From positions 1 to 64,000 of the forward strand of contig VWZF01002524.1 of the NCBI GenBank assembly GCA_013396755.1: a DNA stretch of 64,000 nt, given 5' to 3'. Below the pieces are notes generated by a model that saw only the letters and a program-made list of their open reading frames with translations, ran no database searches and had not been told where the DNA came from. Every line of letters starts with the position of its first letter. Within the stretch, counting starts at the first letter, position 1. The position numbers and the translations under genes are program-made. Source of the stretch: Sclerurus mexicanus. Taxonomy: Eukaryota > Chordata > Aves > Passeriformes > Furnariidae. Shown piece after piece: positions 24,101 through 36,672 of the stretch.

Positions 24101-26352
24101 TCCGTTTTAATTTGAGTAGAATTGGAAAACAAAGCCAAATCCAAACCATTGTTGATCAGGCAACAAGGTGTAGCTAAGAATGAAAACTGCAGCTTCATTA
24201 AAAGTGATGCAAAGGCTGTGCTGTGGTTGCCTGTTGAAGCCTGTGTCGATCAAACCTGGGTGATGAAAACATCCATTTCAGTCAGATTCAGCTAAGCCTG
24301 TGATGGGAATGGGTTGCATTTGTTTACATGCATTGGAACACTGTTACTATTTGTAAACTACAATATATTTTGGCAGGCACCAAAGAGAGAAATGTGGTTA
24401 ATAGCCTCTTGCCAATGATCAGTTTTGCTGGATATATCATACAGCTGTCTAAGGAATCTGACAGTCTTCATAAAGTCAGCCTCAAGCTATTTAGTAATGT
24501 CAATGTTTTTCAAATGAATGTTAATATTATTGCTGTACATCATCCAGAAATGCAACAGGGGATCAGCACTCTGTGTATTCACTAGATATGGTGAAGTGTC
24601 ATAGCCTTGAATTCAAAGCTTTCTGAAATCTGAACAGATTTCTGCCCTTTTATCTCCCCTGTACTCCTCTGTTACCAGGTTGTAATCCTGATTTATCTTA
24701 TGGACTCAGTTGATGTTAACTTAATCTGTGTAACTAATGAGGGAAAAAAAAACCCCACATGGGAAAACTTCCTTCCATAATGACTTATTTTGATGCTATA
24801 TATTCTTGATTTTGAAATGGCACATACAACTATGAAAAAAAGTGCTAGATACTGCAGTCTTGTTAAAACTCACTAAAACTCAACTTGATATTTTTTCACC
24901 TTAGACTCTAACTGCTGGAATTATTTAATGAAAGGGCAATTTTTGTGGGAAAATATTTCATTAAGAGTATGAAGCAAGTATAAAAAGTGGGAAAAAAAAC
25001 CCCACAACATTTTATATGCAAAACCCACTATATACACATATTCACATGTACATTGTTGTTACTGTTCATGGTGCGGTTAGGAAATAGGAATGTAGTAAGG
25101 CAGAAACCTACTGATCTTTCAGATGTCAGTTTAGTTAAAATATTAAATATGCTTACTCTTATCACTAGCAAATAATATGAAATTGCTGTTCTTGTGGTAG
25201 GGTTGAGTCTAAGCATTCTGACCCAGTCTGGCCTCACTGTGTTAGAAACTACAGACAAACAGTAAGAAACCTGTCCTATCACACAGGCCTTGTACTCTAA
25301 ATAATAAATACAACCAAAGATTGAGAGACAAAGGAGTGAGCAGATTGTTGCCTTTATTTTATGAGGGGGAACCAAGCCAGAAATTGGTTAACTCAGACAC
25401 CACAGATCGAAGAGCTGCCCTGCAACAGAAAGATAAACCAGGTTTCCTGTATCAAAGTCCAGTCCATTCACAAAGTCAGCATTCTTCCAGCAATGAGAGC
25501 TGTAGGAGTAAAGGAAGAGAAAGTATGCCTAGGCATTAGTAAAGAGGCTGACAAAATTGTGAGTCATTAGGTAAAAAGAAGAAATGGGGAGCTGGAGGAT
25601 AGGATTATGGACAAGCTAAAAGCAAAGCTTTTAATCTGTGAACCTTCCCTTCATAGATAGTTGAGCTATGACTGCCAAAATAAGGTGTTTATTTTAGGTT
25701 TATTCCCAGTAGGAGACTTTATAAGAATGTGTGGATCTTATTTTTTTTTTTCAGTTTTATTTCATCAGCTGTGCTGTCTCCCAGTTTCCGAAGATCAAAG
25801 TGTAGGCTGTAAAAAATAATCTAATCTGCCACTTTGGAATAATTTGCAGCAGCAGGCATTCCCAGTGCAAATCAGAGTGCAAATCAGATGGTGAATCAGT
25901 GATCTCAAAAGCGGATTACTTTGGATTAGTTGTCCAGTGAAGCAGGCACTTTGTACAATGCAGCAGACAGCTCCAATATGAGCCAACTCATTGCTTATTT
26001 TGTGATTTTTTATTCTTTTTTTAAGAACATTAGTTTATCAAATGCATTCTCATACACTAATTAACAGTATTTTGGCAGCGTTTGTGTCTAGAAGACAGAT
26101 TATGTGACATACTACTAAACAACTGACAATTAAAGGCCAGACTTTCAGGAGAGGGAGGAGGTGTGGTAGGAAACAAAACAAACTGCATTTTGGTTGACAG
26201 TAGGTGCATGTAGATTTAAATCCTACTTTGAAGATTCTGTCTTGAATTTTTATTTCAGTTTACAGCTTGATTTGTGAGACAGGGAGAAGACAGTGCTGTC
26301 TGGCCACAGTTCAGTCCCACTGCTTCTCTAGTTTCTCATGTTTTAGTGATGC
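21177..26352. other. Intergenic DNA, no gene recognised
   Basis: No coding exon or RNA gene was recognised. There is a very AT-rich segment at about 22,740-22,900 and a T-run near 22,108-22,125. A TTTTTTTTTTTCAG run near 25,741-25,755 looks like a splice acceptor, but I see no exon attached to it. Confidence 0.55.
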
Positions 26353-27054
26353 TGGAATCACAGAATCACAGAATGGCCTGGGTTGGAAGGGACCTTAAAA
26401 GTCACCTAGTTCCAAACATGTGCCATGGGCAAGGACACCTTCCACTAGACCAGGTTGCTCAGAGCTCCATCCAACCTGGCCTTGAACACTTCCAGAGATG
26501 GGGCAGCCACAATTCCTCTGGCAAACCTGTGCCAGTGCCTCACCACCCTCACAGTAGAGAATTTCTTCCTCACATCTAATCTAAACCTACTTTCTTTCAG
26601 TTTGAAGCCATTCTGCCCCTGTTCTGTCACTCCAGGTCTTTGTAAATACTCTCTCCGTCTTTCCTGTAGGTTCCCTTCGGGTACTGGAAGGCTGCAATTA
26701 GATCACCCCAAAGCCTTCCCTTTTCCAGGCTGAACAACCCCAATTCTCTCAGCCTTTCCTCATAGCAGAGGTGCTCCATCCCTCTAATCACCTTGGTGAT
26801 CTCCTCTGGACTCGCTCCAACAGGTCCATGTCCTCCCTGTGCTGGGACCCCAGAGCTGGAGGCAGCACTGCAAGTGGGGTCTCACCAGAGTGGAGCAGAG
26901 GGGCAGAATCCCCTCCCTGCCCTGCTGCCCACACTGCTTTGGATGGAGCCCAGGACATGGGTGGTGTCTGGGCTCCCAGTGCACATGGCCGGGGCATGTC
27001 CAGCCTCTCACCTACCAGCACCCCCAGGTCCTTCTTGGCAGAGCATGCTGACAT
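26353..27054 (-). mobile_element. CR1 LINE, 5'-truncated, ~700 bp
   Basis: The 3' end is at the left: AATCACAGAATCACAGAATG, then GGTTGGAAGGGACCTT. Reading the minus strand leftward from 27,054, it covers part of ORF2, whose terminal frame has FRLDVRKKFSTVRVVRHW (in 26,445-26,630), and then the 3' untranslated end. Stops and shifts are present. It is one of the two longest minus-strand CR1 copies here. Confidence 0.95.
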
Positions 27055-28891
27055 GAAGAGCTTTAATACCATTTTATTGATAGTATACATTGCTAAATTA
27101 ATCTGCCTTTCAGTTTAGTAGGACTGTTATGATATAGTAGCAAGGTGATTAGAAACACCAGTTACCATTTATAGACAGCAGTGTCCTGTTTCTTCAGAAT
27201 AATGTTTTACTCCATCATGCCTGTAGCTGTGAGGTTATTATTGTACCCCATAAATCAGTTTGCTCCCTCCCTATTAACCTGGGTTCTGGCCACTTATTAA
27301 TAGATATAAAACCATTATTGGCTACACTGCCCACCTCAAAACACTGGCTTGCTGGCTTAAGAAGCGCTGTCTATCCAGAACCAGTCTCTGGGGGGTTGTG
27401 GAGGGATTGGAAGAGGAGTGAAGAACAAGAACTCGCTTGGACATCACACACTAAAAGGAGGGAAGTCGTGAATATTCTAGGTGTGAAATGGCATCTGTTG
27501 CAGTATGCATGGGAAGCAGTCTTTGAGGGAGAGCTCACGTTTCTGAGCAATATAAAATCCCTGGGAAAGAAGAGCAGAAGTAGCCAGCTGTTACTGTGAC
27601 AATGGAAATAAACTACTGAAGCTCAAGATCCAGACAAGTCCAGATCCAGCAGCACTGTTGTCTCCTCTGTTTAGGGAGTACAGCTCCAGGCCATAGTCCT
27701 GGCTCTGCCCTCACCCCTTGACATGCCAGGGAGAGAAGTGAGCAAGCTAAAACTTAAGGAGTCACTGGTGAAGAGTGAATTTGCACCATTATTTCTGTGT
27801 TCAGAGCAGGACTGAACAAGTGCTGGGAAGCTTGCTCCCTGCTCCAGGCAAAGGTCAGCCAGTTGCTTCTGATTCAGTCCCAAAGAGGTTGATCTGTCAG
27901 AGGTTTCCTCCCCTGTATCAGCAGCTCGCTCTCTCCTTTGGGCCTTGCAGCAGGCTAGAAGTAAGTGAGCAGAAGAAAATACCACAGTTGCTCTTGAAGC
28001 TTCTTTTGAAATGGGTGGAAAGGTTGTTTTTCTGGTGCCCATTGTCCTAGGTGAGACACTGGTTTCAGCCATGAGCAAAGTAATATGAAAAGTGACAGGG
28101 AGACTTACACCTCTAAACTGCTGGGATGGAATGAGGTCAAGTTTGGCAAAGTGCATTACATCAGCTGGAGAAATCCTCCTTTAAAAGACAGCCCTTGCTG
28201 GCCATGCCAGATATATGTTCTACCCTGTCTGTTCAAAACCACCACTGAAAGCCTCTTTATCCACCAGGGCTGTGACAAAGATGTTCAGGTATGTTTCTGC
28301 AAGAAGCGGTATAATAGCTATTGTCTGTTATTTATATTTGTAATACAGCTCTGTATGTTCTCACTCATCTACAGCATGCTGCTCCTTGAACACAACTACC
28401 CTCTGCCGTAAAGCAAACATCAGAATCTATCCTTTTAATAAAGAAATGCTTCTTCAAAGACATGGAAACTCAGGCTTGTGACAATTGATAGGTTATGAGA
28501 CAGGACCTAAGCTCCTTGGTTGCTTTAGGAGTGTTGCAAGCCCACCTCTGTTTAGAATGCATTGTTACTGAACAGGAAGAGTAAAGTTTAGAAGAATAAC
28601 AAATAAGATTTAATGAGTTTCCCTCTTATGACAGACTGGCAACCTGTATATGTGTCAATGACAGAGACTGAATCAACATCAGATTCTTATTAAATATATT
28701 TGCTTGTCTTAAGATTCCTCTAAGACATGACAATGTGCTAAAGGCACCTTAATCTTGGCAGGTGCAGTCATTTGTTATGAAGTAAATAAATTCACTTATA
28801 AAATCTTCCTGTCCCTGAACATCATTCCAAGATGCCTGGGTACTGCTATAGCCTTTTCCCTGACCTTAACCCTAACCAAGTATGTAAGCAT
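27055..28891. other. Intergenic DNA, no gene recognised
   Basis: Several short open frames on both strands (for example 27,671-28,156 minus, 161 codons) show no family motif, splice support or repeat identity. I take them as chance. Confidence 0.5.
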
Positions 28892-29023
28892 TTCACAGAA
28901 TCACAGAATATGCTGACATTGAAGGGACCCACAAGGATCGAATCCAACCCTTAGCCCTGCACATGGCCACCCCCAAGAGTCACACCACATGCCAGATAGT
29001 ATCATCCAAACACCTCTTGAACT
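28892..29023 (-). mobile_element. CR1 LINE fragment
   Basis: It begins TCACAGAATCACAGAATA and continues with a CR1 variant that includes GAAGGGACCCACAAGGATCG. It ends near CCAAACACCTCTTGAACTCT. It is a short, divergent CR1 subfamily copy. Confidence 0.85.
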
Positions 29024-30756
29024 CTATGTTTCATTTCTACCTATGAACAGTTCTGCTGAAGTCACGTATCTGAAGTTTTGCAGTGATTTTCCCAGTCATA
29101 TGTTAGTTCATTATACAGAAAGCAAAAATCCAGTCTATATATATATATGTGTATATGTGCATATATATATGTGTATAGATAGCTGTCAAAAGACAGTGAT
29201 GTATGTGACAGCTTACTACTAATCAGATGAACTTTTGAACACTACCCAGGTGTTTTTGACTCCAATCTCTTCTAGCTTCCTTAGATGTGTGGACTAAAAG
29301 GTACAAATAGGTCCTTGGAATGAGAAGGCAGTTCTGTGACATCCATCATTCATAAGATATGAAGAATGGTAAACCTGTACTGAATACAGATCAATGCCTA
29401 GTAAGGAAATAGCCATACTATGACTCTCTGTGTGACATTGGATTCTTTTTCCAGTGGTCAAATGTAACTGGGCTGTGGTTGACAGGCAAGTGAATATTAC
29501 ACACACATGACGAAACAACACAGTCTGTGACTTAGCTTTTGACTTAGAGACTGAAGGATTCCTTAGTATCAAGTATTTTTTATCTTGTAGAAGATTTTTT
29601 TTAAGAACATATTCCCCAAAAGAAGATGCATAATGATATTATGTGAAAGGACAGGAAGACATATTGTCTTATAATTTATTGGTGACTGCACTAACACTAT
29701 GCTTATTAAAGATAAATCTTCTATTGATGTGAATTGTACTCAGAGAAATCAGCAGCAGTTTGTACAAGCTATGGCTATCTCTGTCCCCCTTCTTTCCCAG
29801 GGCATTAACTTACTAGTTATGTTTTCACCTTGAAAGTGGCAAGTCAGTTTAGAGTGATAGCTGCTCAGCAGTCAGTGCAACAAATAGAAATTGGATTTGA
29901 ACATAAGCGTGTTTGCTCCAAGCTTCCTCCTGTGGCTGAAAAGCTTATATTTTGCTGTGGTAAGAAAGTGTACCTGTAAGAATAAGTAAATCATTAAAAC
30001 CTGGGGTAGTTTCTGTTTCCTGAGTTCCTGGATGTGTTTGGGCTTAATGATGTATATGAAGCATACATGGGAATACATGGGAATTTTCTGACCTTACAGC
30101 TTTAGATGTAGTTTCCTGTTCACCATCTGTACTCTGTCTTATCCCAAGTGTGTGCTGCTCAAACAGGACAATGCCTTATGTTTCCTCCAGCTCTATCACT
30201 AATGCTGTGCATCTTGGGGTGGGTTTGTCAGGTGAAGGACTGACAGCACTGGGCTGCTCAGTGCACTCAGAAGGGCAGAAAGGAAAAATGCAGCTACTGA
30301 AATGTACCACCAGAGAGAGCTTTTGTCTTGCTGACAATGTTAGGGATACCACACACGCAGCTGTACTGCAGATCTATGACTCCCAGTGGAAATTTTTCAA
30401 AGTGTTAAATTGTTCCTCTGTAGGTCTCAGGAGGAGAGTAAAAATCGAGATTCACAGCAGTGACAGGAAATATAAATGCTCTCTGTGTGTCCATGAGTAC
30501 AAGTCATTTTAATTGCACACTTGGTCCTGTGTGGATCAGGACAGCTGGAGGAACTGATGTCTGTCAGGGGAGACCTGGTATGAACAGAATGATTCACACC
30601 TACAGAGGTCCTGGTCAGGCACTGGTTCCTCTGATTTTGGCCTGGTCTCCTGGTATGGTCTAGAGACCATGGGACACTTTGGCAAGGGTGAAACTGGCCT
30701 TTTCAGTTGAGCTGGCTGAGTGGGAACCTGCACTGCACATCTCTCCTTTGCCATGA
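29024..30756. other. Intergenic DNA with short AT/GT microsatellite
   Basis: No gene was recognised. A (TA)n/(TG)n tract occupies about 29,137-29,180. The 30,150-30,512 open frame (120 codons) has no recognisable domain. Confidence 0.5.
29137..29180. repeat. (TA)n/(TG)n alternating microsatellite
   Basis: About 44 bp of nearly pure alternating purine-pyrimidine sequence (TATATATATATGTGTATATG and continuation). Confidence 0.85.
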
Positions 30757-30832
30757 AATCGCAGAATCCTTTAGGTTGGAAAGATCCTCCAACATCATCA
30801 AGTCCAACCTTTTGACCAAATAATCTCAGGCA
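30757..30832 (-). mobile_element. CR1 LINE fragment (3' tip)
   Basis: TCGCAGAATCCTTTAGGTTG, followed by GAAAGATCCTCCAACATCAT and CAAGTCCAACC, is the 3' tip of a CR1 copy inserted in minus orientation. Confidence 0.8.
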
Positions 30833-32911
30833 TAATTTTGCTCCGTGAATATTCCTTTTGGTTTTCACCATTGGCATGTTACACAATTGCAATATGTTTC
30901 TCAAATGTATGCAATCACGTCTTCATTAAGATTTGAAATACTCTTTCTGATCAATCTCTATTTCTTAAGTGGAAAAAACCAGCTTCCTTGAAATGGATAC
31001 AACTTCACAGAAACTTTTGTTTTGCTCTTCTTTTGTCTGTGTGGTAGAGCGTGGAATGTATTTTATCTCATGTCTCATATTGTTTGTTGCAAAGCACCAG
31101 TGTCGTCTCAGGAACAACATCAGGTGGGTGAAAGCTCTGAAGATCTTTCTGGGAAGTGTCACAACATGTTTGCAGGCTTCCCAGCTTCTTTCCTGGGCAT
31201 TCAGTGTTGCAAAGAGGATACCAGGCAAAATGGACCATAACTGTGATCCAGCATCTTCACCAGCCTTGTGGTTATAGATGAAGCACCCCCCTCTTTGCCC
31301 TCCCCACCTCCAATATCCCCTCTACACTTCTATTGCAGAAGTGTGTTTGCAGTTTTGAAGGTGAACAATACCATTATCACAGGAGCCTCCTGTGACTCCT
31401 ATGAGCCATACCTCTGTGGAAATGGATGGCAACCTGCACTGAGGCAATGATGTCCTTTGTTCTGATTAGGAAGATGATTGTTATCGTTCAGTGCTTTCAG
31501 TTAACTGGCCCAAACTGGTCTTTCCCACACTGAAACTTCAGGGACTGCTGGGGAATAGGCATGTTCAGGCCTGCAAATAAGCACTTTTCACTGCAGGGAT
31601 AATAATTGCAGCTGCCTCTGTACTCTTCCAGAAACCATCTAGTCCTAGGAATGCCTGACCTAGGAATTTCTTATTGTGTTTTAAATACTCCTCATTTCAA
31701 CATCCCAGTGTGCTCAATATTTTTTTTATTGTTTTAGTAGAAAAGGATTAAACAGCATATTAGTACCTACCAAAGCAACATATATCCTCTAAGTGAACCA
31801 AACACATGGCAGAGCTCCACACAATCTAATTGTATGTACCCGTGGACATCCAAGAAACCCTGAAGAAAATGGCCCTACCACAGGTCACTTGGATTATTCT
31901 GGCATGTTACCTCAAGCTAACTTTATTATAGGTTGTCTTTAATGCTATGTTCCAGGTTTTTATTTTCTGTGTGTGTCACTAAATAAATAACAACACTGAC
32001 ACCCAACAACTTTTGTGAAGTCCTTAAAAAAACTAAGTTATTAAGTAATTTTGGTTTGGAATTCATATAAAGAAGAATTCAAACTTCAGCAGTTCCTCCT
32101 AGAAATGAGTAGCTACACTCAAGTATCCTAATACAGAAGCAGTTGTTTTGTGTGCTCAGAAACACCATTGTGACAGCAGATGTACTCCAATGTAGCTTTC
32201 AAAAATTTATTTTAACAGAAATGGGCCTCCTAAATGTATTCCACCCTAATTTTCACCCCAGAGTGAGCTCTTTATTGGTGATCATTGCACCAGCTCCTTG
32301 CTGTGAATCCACTGGTATTCCAGGCCTTGACATCAATGAGGTCAGACACATTGCTGCACCACTTGATTGACCAGGTATGTAATCAAGGCTGATTATATTA
32401 AGAATTCATAAGCTCCAAGTGAGGTTTTAAACATGCTACAGTTGAAGACTGTTCTTTAGAGAAAAGGTGAAATGTTATCATAAATAATACAGGATTTGAC
32501 CCTGCAAGACACTGAGCACTTTTGGTAATATGTGAAGTTCTCCTCTTAGTCACCTTCATCCTTCAGAGTTAATGATGATAAAATAAATATTTACTCCTGA
32601 CATCAGTCTGTCTCTGAAGTGTTCTGCATTCTTCATGAGTATTTCAAGGGGGGCTCAGCATATGGGAAAAGCACAAATCTTTCCTTCTCTCATGCCACTG
32701 AGTTTGCTCCTGAGAAAGCACATGCCCCGGTGGATCCCTTGTTAGGAAAGTCTCCAGGATGTACTTGGACTCATCAACACACAGCTGTGTTCAGGAGATG
32801 GGCACACAGCTCAAGGTGTGCTGATCTCTCCTGAGAACAGCTGCTTATTTAACTGTATTAAAGGTGTTAAATAAAACATTTACTTAATATCTACATCAAT
32901 GTTTAATATCT
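30833..32911. other. Intergenic DNA, no gene recognised
   Basis: No exon, RNA gene or repeat was recognised in this stretch. Short open frames such as 30,969-31,277 carry no family motif. Confidence 0.5.
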
Positions 32912-33800
32912 TTAACAACAATATGGATTAAGGGATTGAGTGAACCCTTAGTTTGCAGAGACACCAAGTTGTGTGGGAGTGTTGATCTGCTCGAGGGCAG
33001 GAAGGCTCTGCAGAGGGATCCAGTCAGGCTGGATCCATGGGCTGAGGACAGTGGTATGAGGTTCAACAAGGCCAAGTGCCGAGTCCTGCACTTGGGTCAC
33101 AACAACCCCCTGTGGCACTACAGGCTGGGGGCAAAGTGACTGGAGAGTGGCCCAGTGGAAAACTACCTGGTCGAGAGCAGCTGAATATGAGCCAGAGTGT
33201 GCCCAGGTGGCCAAGAAGGCCAGTGGCATCCTGGCTTGTATCAGAAAATGTGGCCAGCAGAACCAGGGTAGTGATTGTCCCCTTGTACTTGGCAGTGGTG
33301 AGGCCACACCTCAAGTGCCGTATCCAGTATTGGGCCCCTCACTGCAGGAAAGACACCAAGGTGCTGGAGCATGTCCAGAGAAGGGCAATGGAGCTGGTAA
33401 AGGGTCTGGAGCGCAAGTCCTGTGAGGAGTGGCTGAGAGAGCTGGGGATGTTTAGCCTGGAGAAAAGGAGTCTCAGGGGAGACCTTTTTGCTCTCTGCCT
33501 GACAGGAGGGTGTAGCCAGGTGGGGGTTGACCTCTTCTCCCAGGTAACAAGTGAGAGGACTAGAGGAAATGGTTCCAAGTTACATCATGGGAGGTTTAGT
33601 TTGGATATTATGGGAAATTTCCTCCCTTAAAGGCATCGGAACAGGCTGTCAAGGGAATTGCTGGAGTCAAAATCCCTGGAGGTATTTAAAGAAATGTAGA
33701 TGTGACCGTGTTTAGTGGTGGAATTGGCAGTGCTGGATTAATGTTTGGACTCAGTGACCTTAAAGGTCTTTTCCAACCTAAATGATTCTAGGGTTCTATA
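32912..33800 (+). mobile_element. CR1 LINE, 5'-truncated, ~890 bp
   Basis: This is the longest + strand CR1. It covers the end of ORF2 and the 3' untranslated region. The open stretch 33,076-33,630 encodes thumb/C-terminal ORF2 sequence with PLYLAVVRPHLKCRIQYWAP and LGMFSLEKRSLRGDLFAL. Upstream, 32,936-33,139 reads FNKAKCRVLHLGHNNP in the same family. It ends with GATTCTAGGGTTCTATAAT, a decayed octamer tail. Frameshifts separate the pieces. Confidence 0.95.
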
Positions 33801-34667
33801 ATTTTAAAACTTTAAACTGACTGCCTGGCTCTGTCTGTGGATGCAGTTCAGCACTTTTGCAGTTGTTCTACATCCTATTCCTGGACATGAAAGATAAGTT
33901 GTGATACTGGAGCAGGGTATTGCTTGGGACGTGGGCTCTCCCTCTGCCCAGCAGTGCATGTTCCCAGGGCCAGCTGTGCCATGCTGCCCTTTGAAGCAGC
34001 ATTGACTCAACTGCTTGTCAGACCACAGTGTGAATGAGCTCAGAGAACTGGTTTGGATGAAAAATAAGCCAGCAAAGCACAGCACTGCAGGGAGTTGTGC
34101 CTGCCCACCTGCAAAAGCAGAGGCGGCTGCATGAGGAGAAACCTGGAAGGCACAAAGCCAGTGAGAGCACTCGGCCCCACTGGTTACAACGTGCCTTGGT
34201 ATGAGCAGCTTTATAGCTCTTTCTCTTCTGCATGTGGGGTAAGCAGTGTGTGAGCTGGCAGCACACACCTCCTCATCCCGTCCCATGCCCTAGGTGGGCA
34301 CAGAGCTGCACCAACACAACAAGTCACCCTTGCTCTCTGCCCAACCTTTCTCCACCCTGTCTGGGCTTGGATGGTCCTCTGTGAGCCAGCCTGACACAGC
34401 AAAGGCTGCAGCTGGTTTTCTGCCTCTGTAAGGAGCAGCTCCCAGAAGGGTCTGGAAAAGGCTGGCTTGGTGACAGCAGTGGGGAGACAGGGCACTCTGG
34501 TGCAGGAGGAGGGGAGATGGGGCAGTGGGGAAGCCTTTGTTTGGCTCAGCTGGCTAGAAAAGCACCCTGCTAGCACAAGGCAGCCCACTTCAAAAGCTGC
34601 TGCACCTGGAGGCTCTTTGCCAAGAGAGCAGGTGGAGTTGCATCACTGAAGGCTTCTGGGCCTGGGT
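33801..34667. other. Intergenic DNA, no gene recognised
   Basis: Open frames on the minus strand (33,804-34,286; 34,211-34,588) have no recognisable motif. The region is GC-richer than its surroundings, which makes long chance frames more likely. Confidence 0.5.
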
Positions 34668-35165
34668 GAGAATCACAATGGCCTAGATTGGAAGGGACCT
34701 TAAAGATCATGTCATTCCAAGCCCCCTACCATGGACTGGGACACCTTTCACTAGACCAGGTTGCTCAGATCTCCATCCAACCTTGCCTTAAACACCTCCA
34801 GGGAAGGCCATCCACAGCTTCACTGGCAACCCTGTTCTAGTGCCTCACCACCCTCACAGTAAAGAATTTCCTCCTAATATCTAATCTAAATCTACTTTCT
34901 ATCTGAAGCCATTCCCCCTTGTCCTGACACTCCATGCCCTTGTAAATAGTCTCTCTCCATCTTTCCTGTAGGCTCCCTTCAGGTATTGGAAGGCCACAAC
35001 TGGGTCAGCCCAAAGTCTTCTCTTTTCAAGGCTGAACAGTCCCAATTCTCTCAGCCTTTCCTCATAGGAGAGGTGCTCCATCCCTCTTGGATTTGCTCCA
35101 ACAGAACCATGTCTTTCTTGTGCTGAGGACCCCAGAGCTGGATGCAGCACTCCAGGTGAGGTCAA
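34668..35165 (-). mobile_element. CR1 LINE, 5'-truncated, ~500 bp
   Basis: It starts AATCACAATGGCCTAGATTG, then GAAGGGACCTTAAAG. The minus-strand frame 34,899-35,165 reads SYEERLRELGLFSLEKRRL, the CR1 ORF2 C-terminal region. It is inactivated and truncated. Confidence 0.93.
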
Positions 35166-36186
35166 GCATCCTCCATCTCACAGTGGGGAAGAAAAGCCCT
35201 GAAAACAGCAGGGCCTCCAGTGTTCAGGATGTCTTTTCAATTACGCTGTCATCCCCCGGTGTGCCTGATTTGTCTTGATAGATCCCAACTTTTCCCTGCA
35301 AATGACTTCTCTGTCCTTTCCAACTGTACCCTTCAGAGTTTATGAAGAGAAAATGACACAACAGACAAGTTGCTCTGCACTGTTTTCATAAATGCCAGTG
35401 CTAGGCTGAGAGTTTATACTGGATTTTTGAAGCAGGAGACTGAAATATTACTTTTCTTCCTCTTCTATCAGTGTTTTAGCCCAGGGCTTCCAATTTCAGT
35501 GTATTTCTTAGCACAAGACATACCACGAGGTAAAAACTGGCTGCAAAGAGCAGCAGTTCTGAACGGAAGTGGCATACAGACTTGTGATATAAAACAGCTG
35601 ACTCATCAAAGGGACAATAATAGGAATATTTACAGCTAACTTCATGCAGCTGTTGTGGTGAGAGGGTAGTTATCACTACCTTCAAGCGACAGAGCAATAC
35701 AAGCAGATTTACCTCTCTAAGGCAGTGAAAAAGCCATCCTGTTATGGGTGACAAAGCACCACACTTGCTTACAAATCATGCTCTATGTCATCAGTTGTAC
35801 ATGCTCTCAGATATAAACGATTAAGCTCTCTGATCTAATTCAAAACTACATTTTGTAGTTGAAGAAAAAAGTACAGATAGGTTACTGGATTTGTATATGG
35901 TCACCCCCCAAAAAATCCTGTAACATGGGTAGAAAGAGAGGCTACAGTTGGAGACAGCTTCACTGCCTTGCTCTCACCAGGTTTGGCTACAATGAGCCAA
36001 AGAACAATGAAAGGGAGTGCAACCATGACAGGAGGTGACAGTGAAAACCCTGACTGTGTCCTCAGCCTTCTGGCAGACTGATGAAGGTCAGTAGTCAGGA
36101 ACTGAGCGGATTTATTACTTTGAAGGAGTTTTAGCCTGATAGTGCATTGCTGGGCTCCCCAGAACATGAGATGTGCTGGAGAGTCA
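35166..36186. other. Intergenic DNA, no gene recognised
   Basis: Nothing recognisable was found in about 1 kb between two oppositely oriented CR1 copies. Confidence 0.5.
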
Positions 36187-36622
36187 AGCGCCACAAAGGT
36201 GATTAAGGGACTGGAGCATCTGTCCTATGAGGAGAGGCTGAGAGAGCTGGGACTGTCCAGCCTGGAGCAGAAAAGGCTCAAGGGGATCTGAACTTTGCGT
36301 ATAAATCACAAAATCATTTACCTGATGGCAAAAGTAAAGAAGAGGCAGGCAGGCTCTTGTCAGTGGTGCTCAGTGGCAGGATGGTGGGAGGTGATGGACA
36401 CAAACTGAAATACAGGAAATTTCATTTAATACAAGAAAATTGTCTTCTGTAATGCTTTTTAAATTCTGGAAGAGAACACTCAGAGAAGCTGTAGATTCCC
36501 CAGCCTCTGAGATATTAAAAATGCATCTGGACACAGCCCAGAGCAACCTGCTCTGGCTGGTCCTGATCTGGGCAGGGTTTGGACCAGGTCATCTCCCACA
36601 GTGCATTCCTACCTCAGCTGAT
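36187..36622 (+). mobile_element. CR1 LINE fragment, internally rearranged
   Basis: GTGATTAAGGGACTGGAGCA, then an ORF2-like stretch (YEERLRELGLSSLEQKRL), is followed by altered sequence. CR1 resumes with ATGCATCTGGACACAGCCCA and ends around 36,620. A (TG)n run begins about 15 bp later. Confidence 0.85.
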
Positions 36623-36637
36623 CACTGCTGGTGAACA

Positions 36638-36672
36638 TGTGTGTGTGTGTGTGTGTGTATGTGTGTGTGTCT
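36638..36672. repeat. (TG)n microsatellite
   Basis: An interrupted TG run of about 33 bp lies just beyond the CR1 3' end. Confidence 0.9.

Noticed and set aside
27671..28156. 161-codon minus-strand open frame
   Set aside because: No domain, splice sites or repeat identity; probably a chance frame.
28867..28878. Telomere-like TTAACCCTAACC
   Set aside because: Only two imperfect units, not an array.
33076..33630. 184-codon open frame that could be taken for a host gene
   Set aside because: It is the C-terminal part of CR1 ORF2 in a truncated LINE copy.
33804..34588. Two long minus-strand open frames (160 and 125 codons)
   Set aside because: GC-rich local composition explains them. No recognisable motif or exon signals.
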